This document shows positions 52,191-60,580 of a DNA stretch of 64,000 nucleotides, in pieces. The position numbers were made by a program, and so were the translations under genes. Each line of letters starts with the position of its first letter. Within the stretch, counting starts at the first letter, position 1. A model generated the notes under the pieces. The model saw only the letters and a program-made list of their open reading frames with translations. It was not told the DNA's origin and ran no database searches. Source of the stretch: UBA9337 sp038331135 (lineage in GTDB: Bacteria > Patescibacteriota > Minisyncoccia > Moranbacterales > UBA9337); assembly GCA_038331135.1 (NCBI GenBank), contig JBBQOS010000001.1:22981-86980 (forward strand), in the 5' to 3' direction.

Positions 52191-53028
52191 TTGGTAAAAA
52201 TTTCTTATCCCCATTTTCTAAAAAATTCTGCTCACTTATCACACTTCTGCCTAGTTCTTTTTCCGTTTCCTTCCTCGCATTGCCTGCCACCTTGCCACCT
52301 CTTTTTGCTACTTTTTTGTTAGCGGGCATATTTTTTGGCTTTTCGGTTTTTGAGAGTTCTGTTGTTACTTTCTCCCCCAGCATGGTGAAAATTAACTCCA
52401 AGTCAGTCATATTGTCCCTTAGGTTTGCTTTGGACTTCTCCGGAATATTTTTGAGTTTTTTGTATTCACTCGGAGTCATCCCAAAAGTTGCCTTGCTGAT
52501 CTCGGCAGTGAGTATTACATAATCTCTTTGCTCGGTGATACCTCTATCTTGCCATTCATCGGTCAAGTTTTGACGAATAGCAATCCCGCGAAGTCTTTTA
52601 TCTATCCAGTCTTGCGGATACCCTTTGGCCTCGTAGAGCTTTTTCATTCTCTCCTGAGCCAACTCTGGATTTTCTATTTCTTCGATTCTTTCATAGCCCA
52701 CTTTGGCGAGCCACCTTTTAAATGGTTCGGCCTTGGGGGATGGGATAGACTGGATTATTCTTAAAATTCCTTCGGTATTGGCACAATCGGTTTCTCTCAT
52801 TTTTCCATCAGGAGCGAGTAGTTTCAACTGTCGACAAATTGTCGATAGTTCAATTTCTTCTTCATTAGAAGCTCTTTTTTTTATTCTATACCAATAATCC
52901 TTAGGATCTGTAGAATCTGTTAAGGCACTTACTACATCCACCACTGAAAAAAACCATTCGTCATCATACCAAATCTTACGAATTTGTTTTTTTTCAAAAA
53001 GTGCGATTTTGTTGTGAGTATTTGTCAT
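52177..53028 (-). CDS. BRO-family/DinD-like protein
   Basis: A 283-residue protein with an N-terminal Bro-N-like domain (IRKIWYDDEWFFSVVDVVSA, about 16-35, and AEPFKRWLAKVGYERIEEIE). The DinD/antirepressor middle part follows: RLRGIAIRQNLTDEWQDRGI and YVILTAEISKATFGMTPSEY. The basic C terminus has KKVAKRGGKVAGNARKETE. Such proteins occur in phages and inside type I R-M operons. The R-M genes at both sides are fragments while this frame is intact, so it may have been kept or have decayed more slowly. Confidence 0.8.
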   Translation of the reverse strand: MTNTHNKIALFEKKQIRKIWYDDEWFFSVVDVVSALTDSTDPKDYWYRIKKRASNEEEIELSTICRQLKLLAPDGKMRETDCANTEGILRIIQSIPSPKAEPFKRWLAKVGYERIEEIENPELAQERMKKLYEAKGYPQDWIDKRLRGIAIRQNLTDEWQDRGITEQRDYVILTAEISKATFGMTPSEYKKLKNIPEKSKANLRDNMTDLELIFTMLGEKVTTELSKTEKPKNMPANKKVAKRGGKVAGNARKETEKELGRSVISEQNFLENGDKKFLPNDEN

Positions 53029-53087
53029 AATTATTTTTTAGATTTCACTCATTTTGTAAGTCAATTGAGTTTCTTTGTCTTGTTGTT

Positions 53088-53273
53088 CTAGTCACAAATA
53101 AAAATCCGATCTTTCTTCATTAGCTTTACTTTGAGCGATAATTTCCAATACTGTTTTTTTGTCTTAACATCAATAAACTTGACCTCATAGTTGTCCTCAA
53201 AAAAATTTAAAACATTTTCTATATCCATTGGGTTTTTCATGCTTTGATTAATATTGTTTTTAATTATTTTCAA
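53088..53273 (-). CDS. Short ORF between R-M remnants, unknown
   Basis: A 61-codon frame with a TTG start (internal ATG at 53240 would give 50 residues), with NFFEDNYEVKFIDVKTKKQY and WKLSLKVKLMKKDRIFICD. Coding-like composition, but no family recognised. It lies between the hsdM remnant and the BRO/DinD-like gene and may be part of the same decayed operon. Confidence 0.35.
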   Translation of the reverse strand: MKIIKNNINQSMKNPMDIENVLNFFEDNYEVKFIDVKTKKQYWKLSLKVKLMKKDRIFICD

Positions 53274-53275
53274 AA

Positions 53276-53518
53276 TTATTTTCCTTCAATATCCGCCACA
53301 ATCTCATCAATCGCAATTCTTAGCTCATTTTATCTAGTCACAATTTTTTCAATCTTTTTATTGAGTTCTTTTATATCAATTACTTCGCGAGTGTCTTCCG
53401 CCACCACATAACTTAATACTGCAATATTATAATCATTCTCGGAAATAGTTTTATTATCAACCATTTTTGCAAAGTATTGGGCATCTTTTCGTAAGAAAGG
53501 TAAATTCATCCTGATCAT
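53276..53518 (-). pseudogene. hsdM: Type I restriction methyltransferase (HsdM), C-terminal remnant
   Basis: The frame codes FLRKDAQYFAKMVDNKTISE with ENDYNIAVLSYVVAEDTREV next, which is the C-terminal signature of HsdM. It reaches TAA at 53330-53332 and continues in the same frame as NELRIAIDEIVADIEGK, the usual family end. Relatives have Gln before this last part, so the stop is probably CAA to TAA. The catalytic NPPY part is missing altogether. Confidence 0.75.
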
Positions 53519-53741
53519 TAATCAATGTTTCTTTAATAACAAAAACTTTTTTTATTTTGGCAGGAAAATTAACAGCTATTTCTTTAGCACAAAAAACATC
53601 GAAATCATAAGATAATCGATGTCTCAATTACAACGCCAATGCTGTCCCTCCCGCTAAATAACCATCATTTTTGAACGCATCAAGCTTTGTAAATATAGTT
53701 TTTCGGTTTTCATCAAGAATTTCAAGATGTAAATTTTCCAT
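53515..53741 (-). pseudogene. AbiEii-type nucleotidyltransferase toxin, broken
   Basis: From ATG 53741 the frame codes MENLHLEILDENRKTIFTKL, then DAFKNDGYLAGGTALAL, which is the LAGGTALAL signature of AbiEii/AbiGii toxins. TAA (53628-53630) replaces the usual Gln. The frame goes on as LRHRLSYDFDVFCAKEIAV, including the catalytic-type DFD. It ends where HsdM-like sequence in another frame begins. Hence a nonsense change plus a deletion fusing two dead genes. Confidence 0.75.
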
Positions 53742-53901
53742 GGATATCTTTTATATATTGAGGCTTATTAACTTTTACCTTAAGTAAATATTGGAATAAC
53801 TCCAAAACTGCAGGATGATAAATTCCTTTAGCAGGTTTTTTAAATTCATTTCTGACAACATCTCGACCACAAAGCTTTAATATTTTTCTAACATCATTCA
53901 T
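53722..53901 (-). CDS. Putative antitoxin partner of the AbiEii remnant
   Basis: A frame of 59 residues from MNDVRKILKLCGRDVVRNEF to KKPAKGIYHPAVLELFQYLL and a basic C terminus. It overlaps the AbiEii start by 20 bp, as antitoxin genes commonly do. I do not see the AbiEi wHTH clearly, so the name rests on context. With the toxin dead it may be a relic. Confidence 0.4.
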   Translation of the reverse strand: MNDVRKILKLCGRDVVRNEFKKPAKGIYHPAVLELFQYLLKVKVNKPQYIKDIHGKFTS

Positions 53902-54096
53902 AGAGCCCAAAGCTAATGTCTAATGAATAATCATATGCCTATCCTCCTGAAAATCTAGGTTTTTTGACTTATCTTTTAGAAACCAAAAAAGCTTACCCAT
54001 AGATTGTAATTTATTTTTTATATGTTAATTATAGCATATTTTGACCTAAAAATCAATTGCGGGTGGCTCAAAAAAATATTTAATAATATCTAAGCA

Positions 54097-55281
54097 CTAC
54101 CCAATTTTACTTTTTAAATATTGATAATATTCCTCACTTTGACCATTTTTAGTAGTGTAATTTTGGAGAGCTTTAGCTCTGGCTTTTTCTCCCATATCTT
54201 GTCTTGATTTCCGGCTAATTATTAATTTTTCTAATTTTTCCATCCAAGCATCACTATCATCCGCCACAAATCCATCCACCCCATCTGCGATAGCTTCGCG
54301 AAATGTCTGAGTAGCCGTAGCCACGGTTGGCACGCCCAGAATTCCGGCTTCAAAAAATTTCAACTCTGACTTAGATTCGCAAAAAGGATTGCCCATTTCT
54401 AGCGGAGCGATATTAATATCTACTCCTGCCATATTTCGATAATTTTCATATCTAGGGACAAAAGCCATTTTTTTAATTCTCTTTTTATATTTATCAAATT
54501 TGTCGCTGATTTCCAATGGTCCTCCCAAAAATAATCTTAGATCTTCATACTTATCCATTAATCGAATAAGCCCATCCTCAATGGTAGAAAAATCTTTATC
54601 ATGACCATGCGCTCCACTAAAATAACCAATTACGATTCTTTCTAATGAAAAATATTTTTGAGCTAAATTTTTTTCACTTATCTCCACTGCTATCTTTAAA
54701 TCACTTTCTGGCATTTTATTTCTCACTAAAATCACTTGCTTACCTTCTTGCTTCAATTTTTCGGCCAAATAATTGGTACTAGTGGTACAAACTTTTACAT
54801 AATCATCTCTCACAATTTCTCCACCCACTCCATTTTCATATAATTTTTTCTCAAAAAGATTCATCTTTTTAAAAAAATCCATATGTTCCAAATACTTCTT
54901 ATCAAATACCAAATCATCCGTATCAAAAATTATTTCTTTATTTTGTTTTTTAATTTTTTCAATTAGTTTTTTTACATTATTTGAGAAGAGAGTTCGATGA
55001 AAAATGAAGACTTTAAATTTTTTAGCGTAAGTTACTAAAAAAGGATTGTCTTGAATTGTTGTGGCGCATTTAAAACCATGATTTTCCAATTCTTCGGCCA
55101 CATATTTAGTTCTATAGTTAGCGCTATCTCCTACACCACCAGTAATAAAAAGAATATCACCTTCGCCCACGCGCCCAAACATCGCTAAAAATGAACTCAG
55201 CACTCTTTTCCCACCGCCAATAATACCATCCCGTTGAATAGTATGAATCGCCTTGCCAAATTTTATTAATAAAAGTTTCAT
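54097..55281 (-). CDS. Glycosyltransferase family 4-like protein
   Basis: A 394-residue GT-B protein: GGVGDSANYRTKYVAEEL near 48, IVIGYFSGAHGHDKDFSTIE near 220 (donor domain), FLGGPLEISDKFDKYK near 255 and the C-terminal SELKFFEAGILGVPTVATAT (about 310), which replaces the E-x7-E motif by a shorter ExG...P version. The acceptor is not known. It lies 123 bp downstream of the DUF4012 gene. Confidence 0.85.
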   Translation of the reverse strand: MKLLLIKFGKAIHTIQRDGIIGGGKRVLSSFLAMFGRVGEGDILFITGGVGDSANYRTKYVAEELENHGFKCATTIQDNPFLVTYAKKFKVFIFHRTLFSNNVKKLIEKIKKQNKEIIFDTDDLVFDKKYLEHMDFFKKMNLFEKKLYENGVGGEIVRDDYVKVCTTSTNYLAEKLKQEGKQVILVRNKMPESDLKIAVEISEKNLAQKYFSLERIVIGYFSGAHGHDKDFSTIEDGLIRLMDKYEDLRLFLGGPLEISDKFDKYKKRIKKMAFVPRYENYRNMAGVDINIAPLEMGNPFCESKSELKFFEAGILGVPTVATATQTFREAIADGVDGFVADDSDAWMEKLEKLIISRKSRQDMGEKARAKALQNYTTKNGQSEEYYQYLKSKIG

Positions 55282-55403
55282 TAGATAGTTTAAATGGTTG
55301 AATAGTTAAATAGTTAAGTAGTTAAATGGTTTATCTATTTTTGCCATTTATTCATTAGGACATTTATTTGACATTTGTAATTTGTAATTTGTAATTTTGC
55401 CAC

Positions 55404-56777
55404 TTATTCTTTCATCTCTCCCACCTCAAATTTCAAATCTTTTTTTAAGGTGTCTTCTTTGGTGAACTCTCTATCCTTAGTTTTAACTTTAACTTTTACT
55501 GGCACATCACCTACACCGGATTGCTTTTGCATAAGTAATTTATAATCTCCCTCTCTCACACTTTCGGGAAGCTCATATTTTAACCTCACTTTTGTTTCTC
55601 GATTAATTAACACATGCAACGTAAATCCAAAAAAACTTTTTTCAAAATCTTCATCCTCTAATGGATAGCTCACCATTTCTCGTTCTAATAATTTGGTTCC
55701 TTTGGGAGTATAAATTCTTAAATAAGAATGATAATCACTAGTTCTCCAATCGCCGTAAGTAGCAGTATGTTTATAAGTAATAAAAACATCCGCTATCGGT
55801 TTTTCGCCGGTTAAATCAACGTTATAATCGATGTTTCGTTTGATGTAGTAATCTGATTTTAAAGCCCCCATATTGGCATCCACCATCATAAAATAATCTC
55901 CGCTCCAGTTAGTGGTCACAGATCCATCCCAATGTACTTCATTCACCATCTTTTGCAAATTTGAATCCGTGAAATTTAACATCACATCTTTATTGCGAAG
56001 CTCTTCCAGGACAAAAGAAGAAAGTTTTGGGATATTATTCAGGCTAGTCAGTTTATCAGTCATTTGAGTTGCTAAAGTTTTCATCACATCTTTACGGTGC
56101 TGAGTATTAATATCTTCATTCAAAAGATACTTCTTTTCAACAATTTCTTCTAATTTTAAAACAGCATTGGTACTATTTAATTCAACCCCGTTTACATTTA
56201 TCGGACCAGTCAATTCAAAAGCTCTCTCAAAAGTCGTAGCATTAACGGCCAGCACTCCGTCAAAGTTATTATTTCCCCCGGCTAAGCGGTAAAAATATTT
56301 AGCTTTTTCCACATTAGTCGGATAATCAGGCGAGAAATTAGAATCTCTAAATTTCCATTTTTTCAAACTCATCATTTTTTCAAAGGGATACGGCGCAGAT
56401 ACTTTAGCAGTAATTCTCTGGTCTAGTAAGTTGGCGTCTTCAAAGGTAAGTCCGGTTACCTCGCCATCTTTAATTTTGAGTACGGCATATTGTCCCAAGA
56501 AGCCTCCACCAGGACGAAGCTCCATATTATTTTGAAGCAACAATAAAAATCTTTTTTCTATGCCATCTTTCTTTGTAAATTCACTGACCAAAGCATCGAT
56601 AGCTTGCACTTCTTTTTTGGTGTCTTCTTTTATGGGAAGCAAATTAATGACACTTTTGGCTACTGATATAGAGTTAACTACCATGGAAACTTTATCACTC
56701 TTGTAAAATAAAAAAAATCCAATTATTCCAATTAACACAATAATTACAGTTACAATCAATTTAGTTCTTTTACTCAT
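55404..56777 (-). CDS. DUF4012 membrane-anchored protein
   Basis: A 457-residue protein with an N-terminal TM (LIVTVIIVLIGIIGFFLFYK, about 7-26) and a large outer domain of the DUF4012 type: LLLLQNNMELRPGGGFLGQY (about 80-99), RDSNFSPDYPTNVEKAKYFY (about 148) and FDGVLAVNATTFERAFELTG (about 175). The ELRPxGGF-type signature is shared with LytR-like/DUF4012 proteins found near surface-polysaccharide genes. Activity is not established. It overlaps the glycosyltransferase gene upstream by 8 bp, so the two are coupled. Confidence 0.88.
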   Translation of the reverse strand: MSKRTKLIVTVIIVLIGIIGFFLFYKSDKVSMVVNSISVAKSVINLLPIKEDTKKEVQAIDALVSEFTKKDGIEKRFLLLLQNNMELRPGGGFLGQYAVLKIKDGEVTGLTFEDANLLDQRITAKVSAPYPFEKMMSLKKWKFRDSNFSPDYPTNVEKAKYFYRLAGGNNNFDGVLAVNATTFERAFELTGPINVNGVELNSTNAVLKLEEIVEKKYLLNEDINTQHRKDVMKTLATQMTDKLTSLNNIPKLSSFVLEELRNKDVMLNFTDSNLQKMVNEVHWDGSVTTNWSGDYFMMVDANMGALKSDYYIKRNIDYNVDLTGEKPIADVFITYKHTATYGDWRTSDYHSYLRIYTPKGTKLLEREMVSYPLEDEDFEKSFFGFTLHVLINRETKVRLKYELPESVREGDYKLLMQKQSGVGDVPVKVKVKTKDREFTKEDTLKKDLKFEVGEMKE

Positions 56778-57942
56778 TTGTTTTTATGTTATTATAAATA
56801 TTTACAATTTCTTTGGCTGAAGTCTCCCAAGTAAATTTTTTAATCAATTTTTTGGAAATACCAGACAGTTCTTTTATTCTATCTCTATTTTCAAAAAAAT
56901 ACAAAATTCCATCCACGAGACCGTCAGCATCCATTTTTTTTGTGTAATATCCAGCCTCACCAAGATAATTTCTGTTATTTTTTCTATCAAAACAAACTAC
57001 CGGTAAGCCAGCTGCCATATATTGCAAGATTTTTCCGCTAGCCTGCCCTACATTGGAAATCTTTGGATCTATAGCGATGTCTCCCATCTTATTAACTTTG
57101 GGCAAATCCGCATAATCCAGCGGACTAATTATTGTCACAAAACTACCTAGCTTATGTTTATTTATAAAATTCTCAATATTTTCTCTTGGCCCTCCGGCTA
57201 AAATAAATCTAATTTCAGTCAAATTCATTTTATAAATTTTTAAAATTGCTTCCAATAAAACATCAATGCCTTTATTACCAACAAAAGCTCCTGAATAAAT
57301 AATTTTTAATTCATTATCTTTTTTTTCTTCAGAGATATTATTTTCATATTTATCAATATTTACACCATCCAAAACTACGCTCAAATTATCAACCCTCCCT
57401 AGCTTTACCAATTTTTCCCTTAGTTCTTCTGAGCTAGTAATAGCAAAATCACCTAATTTAAAGATACTTCTCTCCAAAAAGTCAAAAAATTTTCTTATAA
57501 AACCTCCATTTAAATATCCGTGTGATTCCATCTCACTCACCAACTCTCCGTGAAAATCAGCCACTAACTTAATTTTTCTCCAAAAAAATACACGCTTCAC
57601 TACCCAGCCTATCAAGACACCTTCGTGCAAATGAGCATGAATAATATCCGGCTTATTTAAAAAAACTATCTTGGAGGTTTTCCAAATAAGCAAAATATCC
57701 AATATTATTTTTTGCCAATCAGCTCCAGCCTCTTTTTTGTTATACCAAAAAAGTAAGCGCACTATTCGATAAATTTTTATATTAGATTTATCATTTATTT
57801 CATCTATATTTCTCCCCAAGTGATAAGTAACAATATCGACAGTTATTCCTTTTTTCTCCAAAGCCAAAGACTCCTCCAAGATTCTCATCGGAGTTCCTCT
57901 ATCAACAAAAAATGGCACTGGCGCAACCATTAGTATTCTCAT
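56770..57942 (-). CDS. Glycosyltransferase family 4
   Basis: A 390-residue GT-B enzyme. The N-terminal motif is VPFFVDRGTPMRILEESLAL, HAHLHEGVLIGW is at about 102-113, SGAFVGNKGIDVLLEAILKI is at about 217, and the C-terminal SGKILQYMAAGLPVVCFDRK is at about 305. It has the plan of sugar transferases that act on lipid-linked glycans. It is cotranscribed with DUF4012 and probably the next glycosyltransferase. Confidence 0.87.
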   Translation of the reverse strand: MRILMVAPVPFFVDRGTPMRILEESLALEKKGITVDIVTYHLGRNIDEINDKSNIKIYRIVRLLFWYNKKEAGADWQKIILDILLIWKTSKIVFLNKPDIIHAHLHEGVLIGWVVKRVFFWRKIKLVADFHGELVSEMESHGYLNGGFIRKFFDFLERSIFKLGDFAITSSEELREKLVKLGRVDNLSVVLDGVNIDKYENNISEEKKDNELKIIYSGAFVGNKGIDVLLEAILKIYKMNLTEIRFILAGGPRENIENFINKHKLGSFVTIISPLDYADLPKVNKMGDIAIDPKISNVGQASGKILQYMAAGLPVVCFDRKNNRNYLGEAGYYTKKMDADGLVDGILYFFENRDRIKELSGISKKLIKKFTWETSAKEIVNIYNNIKTNE

Positions 57943-57954
57943 AAAAAAACAATT

Positions 57955-58130
57955 AATTTTGAATTTCCAATTTTGAATTTTGAATCAAAAAATAATTTCT
58001 AATTATTTAAAATTATAAATTGAACATAACGGCACAACTAATTTCTTAATATAATACACAATTTTATTTTTTATTGAATCATTATTACATTAGAAATTTA
58101 TTCAAAATTCAAAATTGGAAATTCAAAATT
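57955..58130. repeat. 176-bp element with perfect 30-bp terminal inverted repeats
   Basis: The outer 30 bp at 57955-57984 (AATTTTGAATTTCCAATTTT...) are the exact reverse complement of 58101-58130. No ORF lies within. It has the shape of a MITE or a large foldback element, between two operons. Confidence 0.75.
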
Positions 58131-58194
58131 TAACTAAATATCAAACTCACAAAAAATTAGCTATACTTAAGTTATACATAAGCCAACCCGATTA

Positions 58195-59070
58195 TCATGC
58201 AACAACTTCTATTTTCCCACTACTCCCAAACATATCCATTTTTTTCTTAACCACCTCAGCTACTGCATTCTTGGCTTGTCCTAAGTGTTCGCGAACATCA
58301 AAAGAAACTGATGTTTTTCCATCGATGGTATTACCTAGGCTAGTAATAAATGCCACCCTTGAAGCTGTATCCACATTAAAACAATTGATTCCTCGCCTCA
58401 CTGCTTCGACAGTTCTATCTTGTTCCCAATCTGAAGCTCCATGCATAATCAATGGCATATTTAATCTTCTATTAATTTCTCCCAATCTTTCATAGTCAGG
58501 TTCCGGTCTTTCTTTGGCAAAATCATGAGCATTACCCACAGCGACAGCTAGGGCGTCTATCCCGGTTTCTCGCACAAATTCTTCGGCCTGAGCAGGATCA
58601 GTCATATAATCGTCCCAATTTATTTCTACAGAACCAACCTCTCTCAAGTAGGGGACATTTCCCAATTCTCCCTGCACGTTTACCCCTCGTTCGTGGCAAA
58701 ATTCTACAATTTTTTTAGTGGTCATTGAATTATCTGAATATTTTTTCCTAGAACCATCATACATAACTGAAGTAAATCCTATTTCTATCGCTCTTTGCAC
58801 CACTTCAAAATCCTTTCCATGATCCAAATGAATTCCTACTGGAATTTCGGGATAATAGTTTTCTACCAAGTTCTTAATTAACCCATAAATCGCTCTGCCT
58901 CCGGCATAATCCATTGTTTTTTCAGTTATTTGAATTACGACGGGTGATTTTTTTTCTTTAGCCGCTTCTAGAATGGCCATGGTAAACTCCAAATTTATTG
59001 TATTAAAAGCACCTACTGCATAATTACCTTTATTTGCATCATCTAATATTTTTTTTACTTCTGTTATCAT
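58195..59070 (-). CDS. fba: Class II fructose-bisphosphate aldolase
   Basis: A 291-residue zinc aldolase; start MITEVKKILDDANKGNYAVG at 59070 matches the family N terminus, and the upstream in-frame extension is not homologous. Zinc ligands are in VGIHLDHGKDFEVVQRAIEI (about 78) and LIMHGASDWEQ (about 205). Other motifs are AFNTINLEF and TSVMYDGSRKKYSDN with the catalytic Asp/Ser region. HGASDW replaces the usual HG(G/A)SG, a minor oddity. Cleaves or forms fructose-1,6-bisphosphate. With tpiA next it forms a glycolytic pair. Confidence 0.92.
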   Translation of the reverse strand: MITEVKKILDDANKGNYAVGAFNTINLEFTMAILEAAKEKKSPVVIQITEKTMDYAGGRAIYGLIKNLVENYYPEIPVGIHLDHGKDFEVVQRAIEIGFTSVMYDGSRKKYSDNSMTTKKIVEFCHERGVNVQGELGNVPYLREVGSVEINWDDYMTDPAQAEEFVRETGIDALAVAVGNAHDFAKERPEPDYERLGEINRRLNMPLIMHGASDWEQDRTVEAVRRGINCFNVDTASRVAFITSLGNTIDGKTSVSFDVREHLGQAKNAVAEVVKKKMDMFGSSGKIEVVA

Positions 59071-59089
59071 TATTTTGTGGTTACGAATT

Positions 59090-59206
59090 ACTAAACTGTC
59101 CCATCCTCCCCTACTTGGCAAGGAGAGGAATGAGGGGAGATTGGAAATATTATAAAAATCAAACCCCTCCTCGGCCCTCCTCTTGCTAAGGGGAGGGGGT
59201 TAAAGA
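59090..59206. repeat. Dispersed CCCCTCC/GGGGAGG repeat between fba and tpiA
   Basis: Two facing C- and G-rich units (CCTCCCCTACTTGGCAAGGA near 59104 and GGGAGGGGGTT near 59191). They resemble the repeat family seen in folD and at 41265 and 60515, here in a longer inverted arrangement. Confidence 0.55.
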
Positions 59207-59231
59207 CCAATATTGTAATTAGTAAAATTAA

Positions 59232-59993
59232 TTATTTTTCTAAAACCTCTCCTATTTTAATAAAATCCGCCGGATGCAATGATTCTCCACCGACAAGCAC
59301 ACCTGCCATGCCAGAATCTATGCAAACTGTGCCAATGTTTTTGAAATCTACAGAACCACCGTAAATAATTTTTGGCATCTTTTCAATACTTAGTCTAAAA
59401 TTATCCATCAATATTTTTTGCATTAAAATTCTGACTTCCATAATCTCATCTCCTGTAGGAACTTTGCCTGTTCCGACTGCCCAAATTGGTTCATAGGCTA
59501 TTATGATTTGAGAAATTTTATTATCAGCAATGTCTTTAAATCCTTCTAATATTTGAGTTAAAATAACTTTCTTTATCTCTCCATTAATTCTTTCTTTTTC
59601 TGTTTCACCTATGCAGATTATTGGAATTAAATTGTTTTTTAAAGCTACTTTTATCTTTTCATTAATAACAGCATCCCTCTCTTTAAAATATTTTCTACGC
59701 TCGCTATGTCCAATTATAGCATAATCTCCTCCAAAATTTTTAACCATCGGCGCCGAAATTTCTCCCGTAAATTTTCCCGATTCTTCTTCGTGAATATTTT
59801 GCACACCAAAAAAAACAGCCCTGTTTTTAATTTTGTTTTTAAAGGTTTCTAGATGGATAAATGGCGGACATAAAACTATCTTAACATTCTTAAATTCTTT
59901 ATTGACCAAACTATTTTCCATCCCTCTAAAGTAATTATCCCTTTCAATCTGGGAAATAATATTCATTTTTATGTTTCCAACTAATATTTTCAT
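59232..59993 (-). CDS. tpiA: Triosephosphate isomerase
   Basis: A 253-residue TIM barrel. Catalytic parts are GNIKMN (Lys; usually GNWKMN), YAIIGHSERRKYF (His) and IIAYEPIWAVGTGKVPTG (Glu and the flexible loop). The phosphate-binding loops IYGGSVDFKNI and GVLVGGESL are present. It interconverts dihydroxyacetone phosphate and glyceraldehyde-3-phosphate. It lies upstream of fba in the same direction. Confidence 0.96.
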   Translation of the reverse strand: MKILVGNIKMNIISQIERDNYFRGMENSLVNKEFKNVKIVLCPPFIHLETFKNKIKNRAVFFGVQNIHEEESGKFTGEISAPMVKNFGGDYAIIGHSERRKYFKERDAVINEKIKVALKNNLIPIICIGETEKERINGEIKKVILTQILEGFKDIADNKISQIIIAYEPIWAVGTGKVPTGDEIMEVRILMQKILMDNFRLSIEKMPKIIYGGSVDFKNIGTVCIDSGMAGVLVGGESLHPADFIKIGEVLEK

Positions 59994-60017
59994 ATTTTTA
60001 TTTTTGCAGTCAATATT

Positions 60018-60503
60018 TTATAAATCAAAAAGAGTCGTTATTAAAGTAACAATTATTCCAGCAATTAGACATCCCATAAAAATGTAAAAAATAGCTTTCT
60101 TGGGTGGAATTTGAAAAATCGAAGCTGCCACCGCTCCACTAAAAGCTCCCGTCATCGGAAGTGGAATAGCGATAAAAATTATCAAAGCTAAAGCCTCCCA
60201 TTTTTCAAAACTACTCTTATGTTTCTTATGAAGTCGATCGATATATTTTATCCAAAGCTTATGGACAAAACCTACTTTTTCGATAATTAACTTTGTAATT
60301 GGCTCGATTAAAAGCAAAACCAAAGTTCCCATCAAGGCATTTCCCAAAACCGAATAAGTTAAAGCCCACAACGGAGAAATATTGTATTTTAAAATTGCCA
60401 CTGGGATTGAAGCTCTTAATTCTGTAACTGGCAACATCGCCATCAGAAAAGTAGCCAATTCTTTGGGCATATTGGCAAATGCCGCTATGATTGTTTCTTG
60501 CAT
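60018..60503 (-). CDS. Small multidrug-export-family membrane protein (COG2426)
   Basis: A 161-residue membrane protein with about four to five helices. Signatures are AMLPVTELRASIPVAILKYN (about 23-42, the P-ELRA(S/A)IP motif of the family) and AIPLPMTGAFSGAVAASIFQ (about 115). The family is annotated as putative small export proteins on weak evidence. Its substrate is unknown. It lies 24 bp upstream of tpiA and is probably cotranscribed. Confidence 0.8.
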   Translation of the reverse strand: MQETIIAAFANMPKELATFLMAMLPVTELRASIPVAILKYNISPLWALTYSVLGNALMGTLVLLLIEPITKLIIEKVGFVHKLWIKYIDRLHKKHKSSFEKWEALALIIFIAIPLPMTGAFSGAVAASIFQIPPKKAIFYIFMGCLIAGIIVTLITTLFDL

Positions 60504-60514
60504 AAATTTATGTC

Positions 60515-60570
60515 TTTCCCCTCTCCCTCCTTGTACTCAAAAAGGGGGAGGTTGAGAGGGGGTTTCTTTA
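60515..60570. repeat. Dispersed repeat copy between proS and the small-export gene
   Basis: CCCCTCTCCCTCCTTGTACT, CAAAAAGGGGGAGG and GAGAGGGGGTTTC. It is the same element and orientation as in folD (40735) and at 41265. Confidence 0.75.
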
Positions 60571-60580
60571 TTTATAATTC

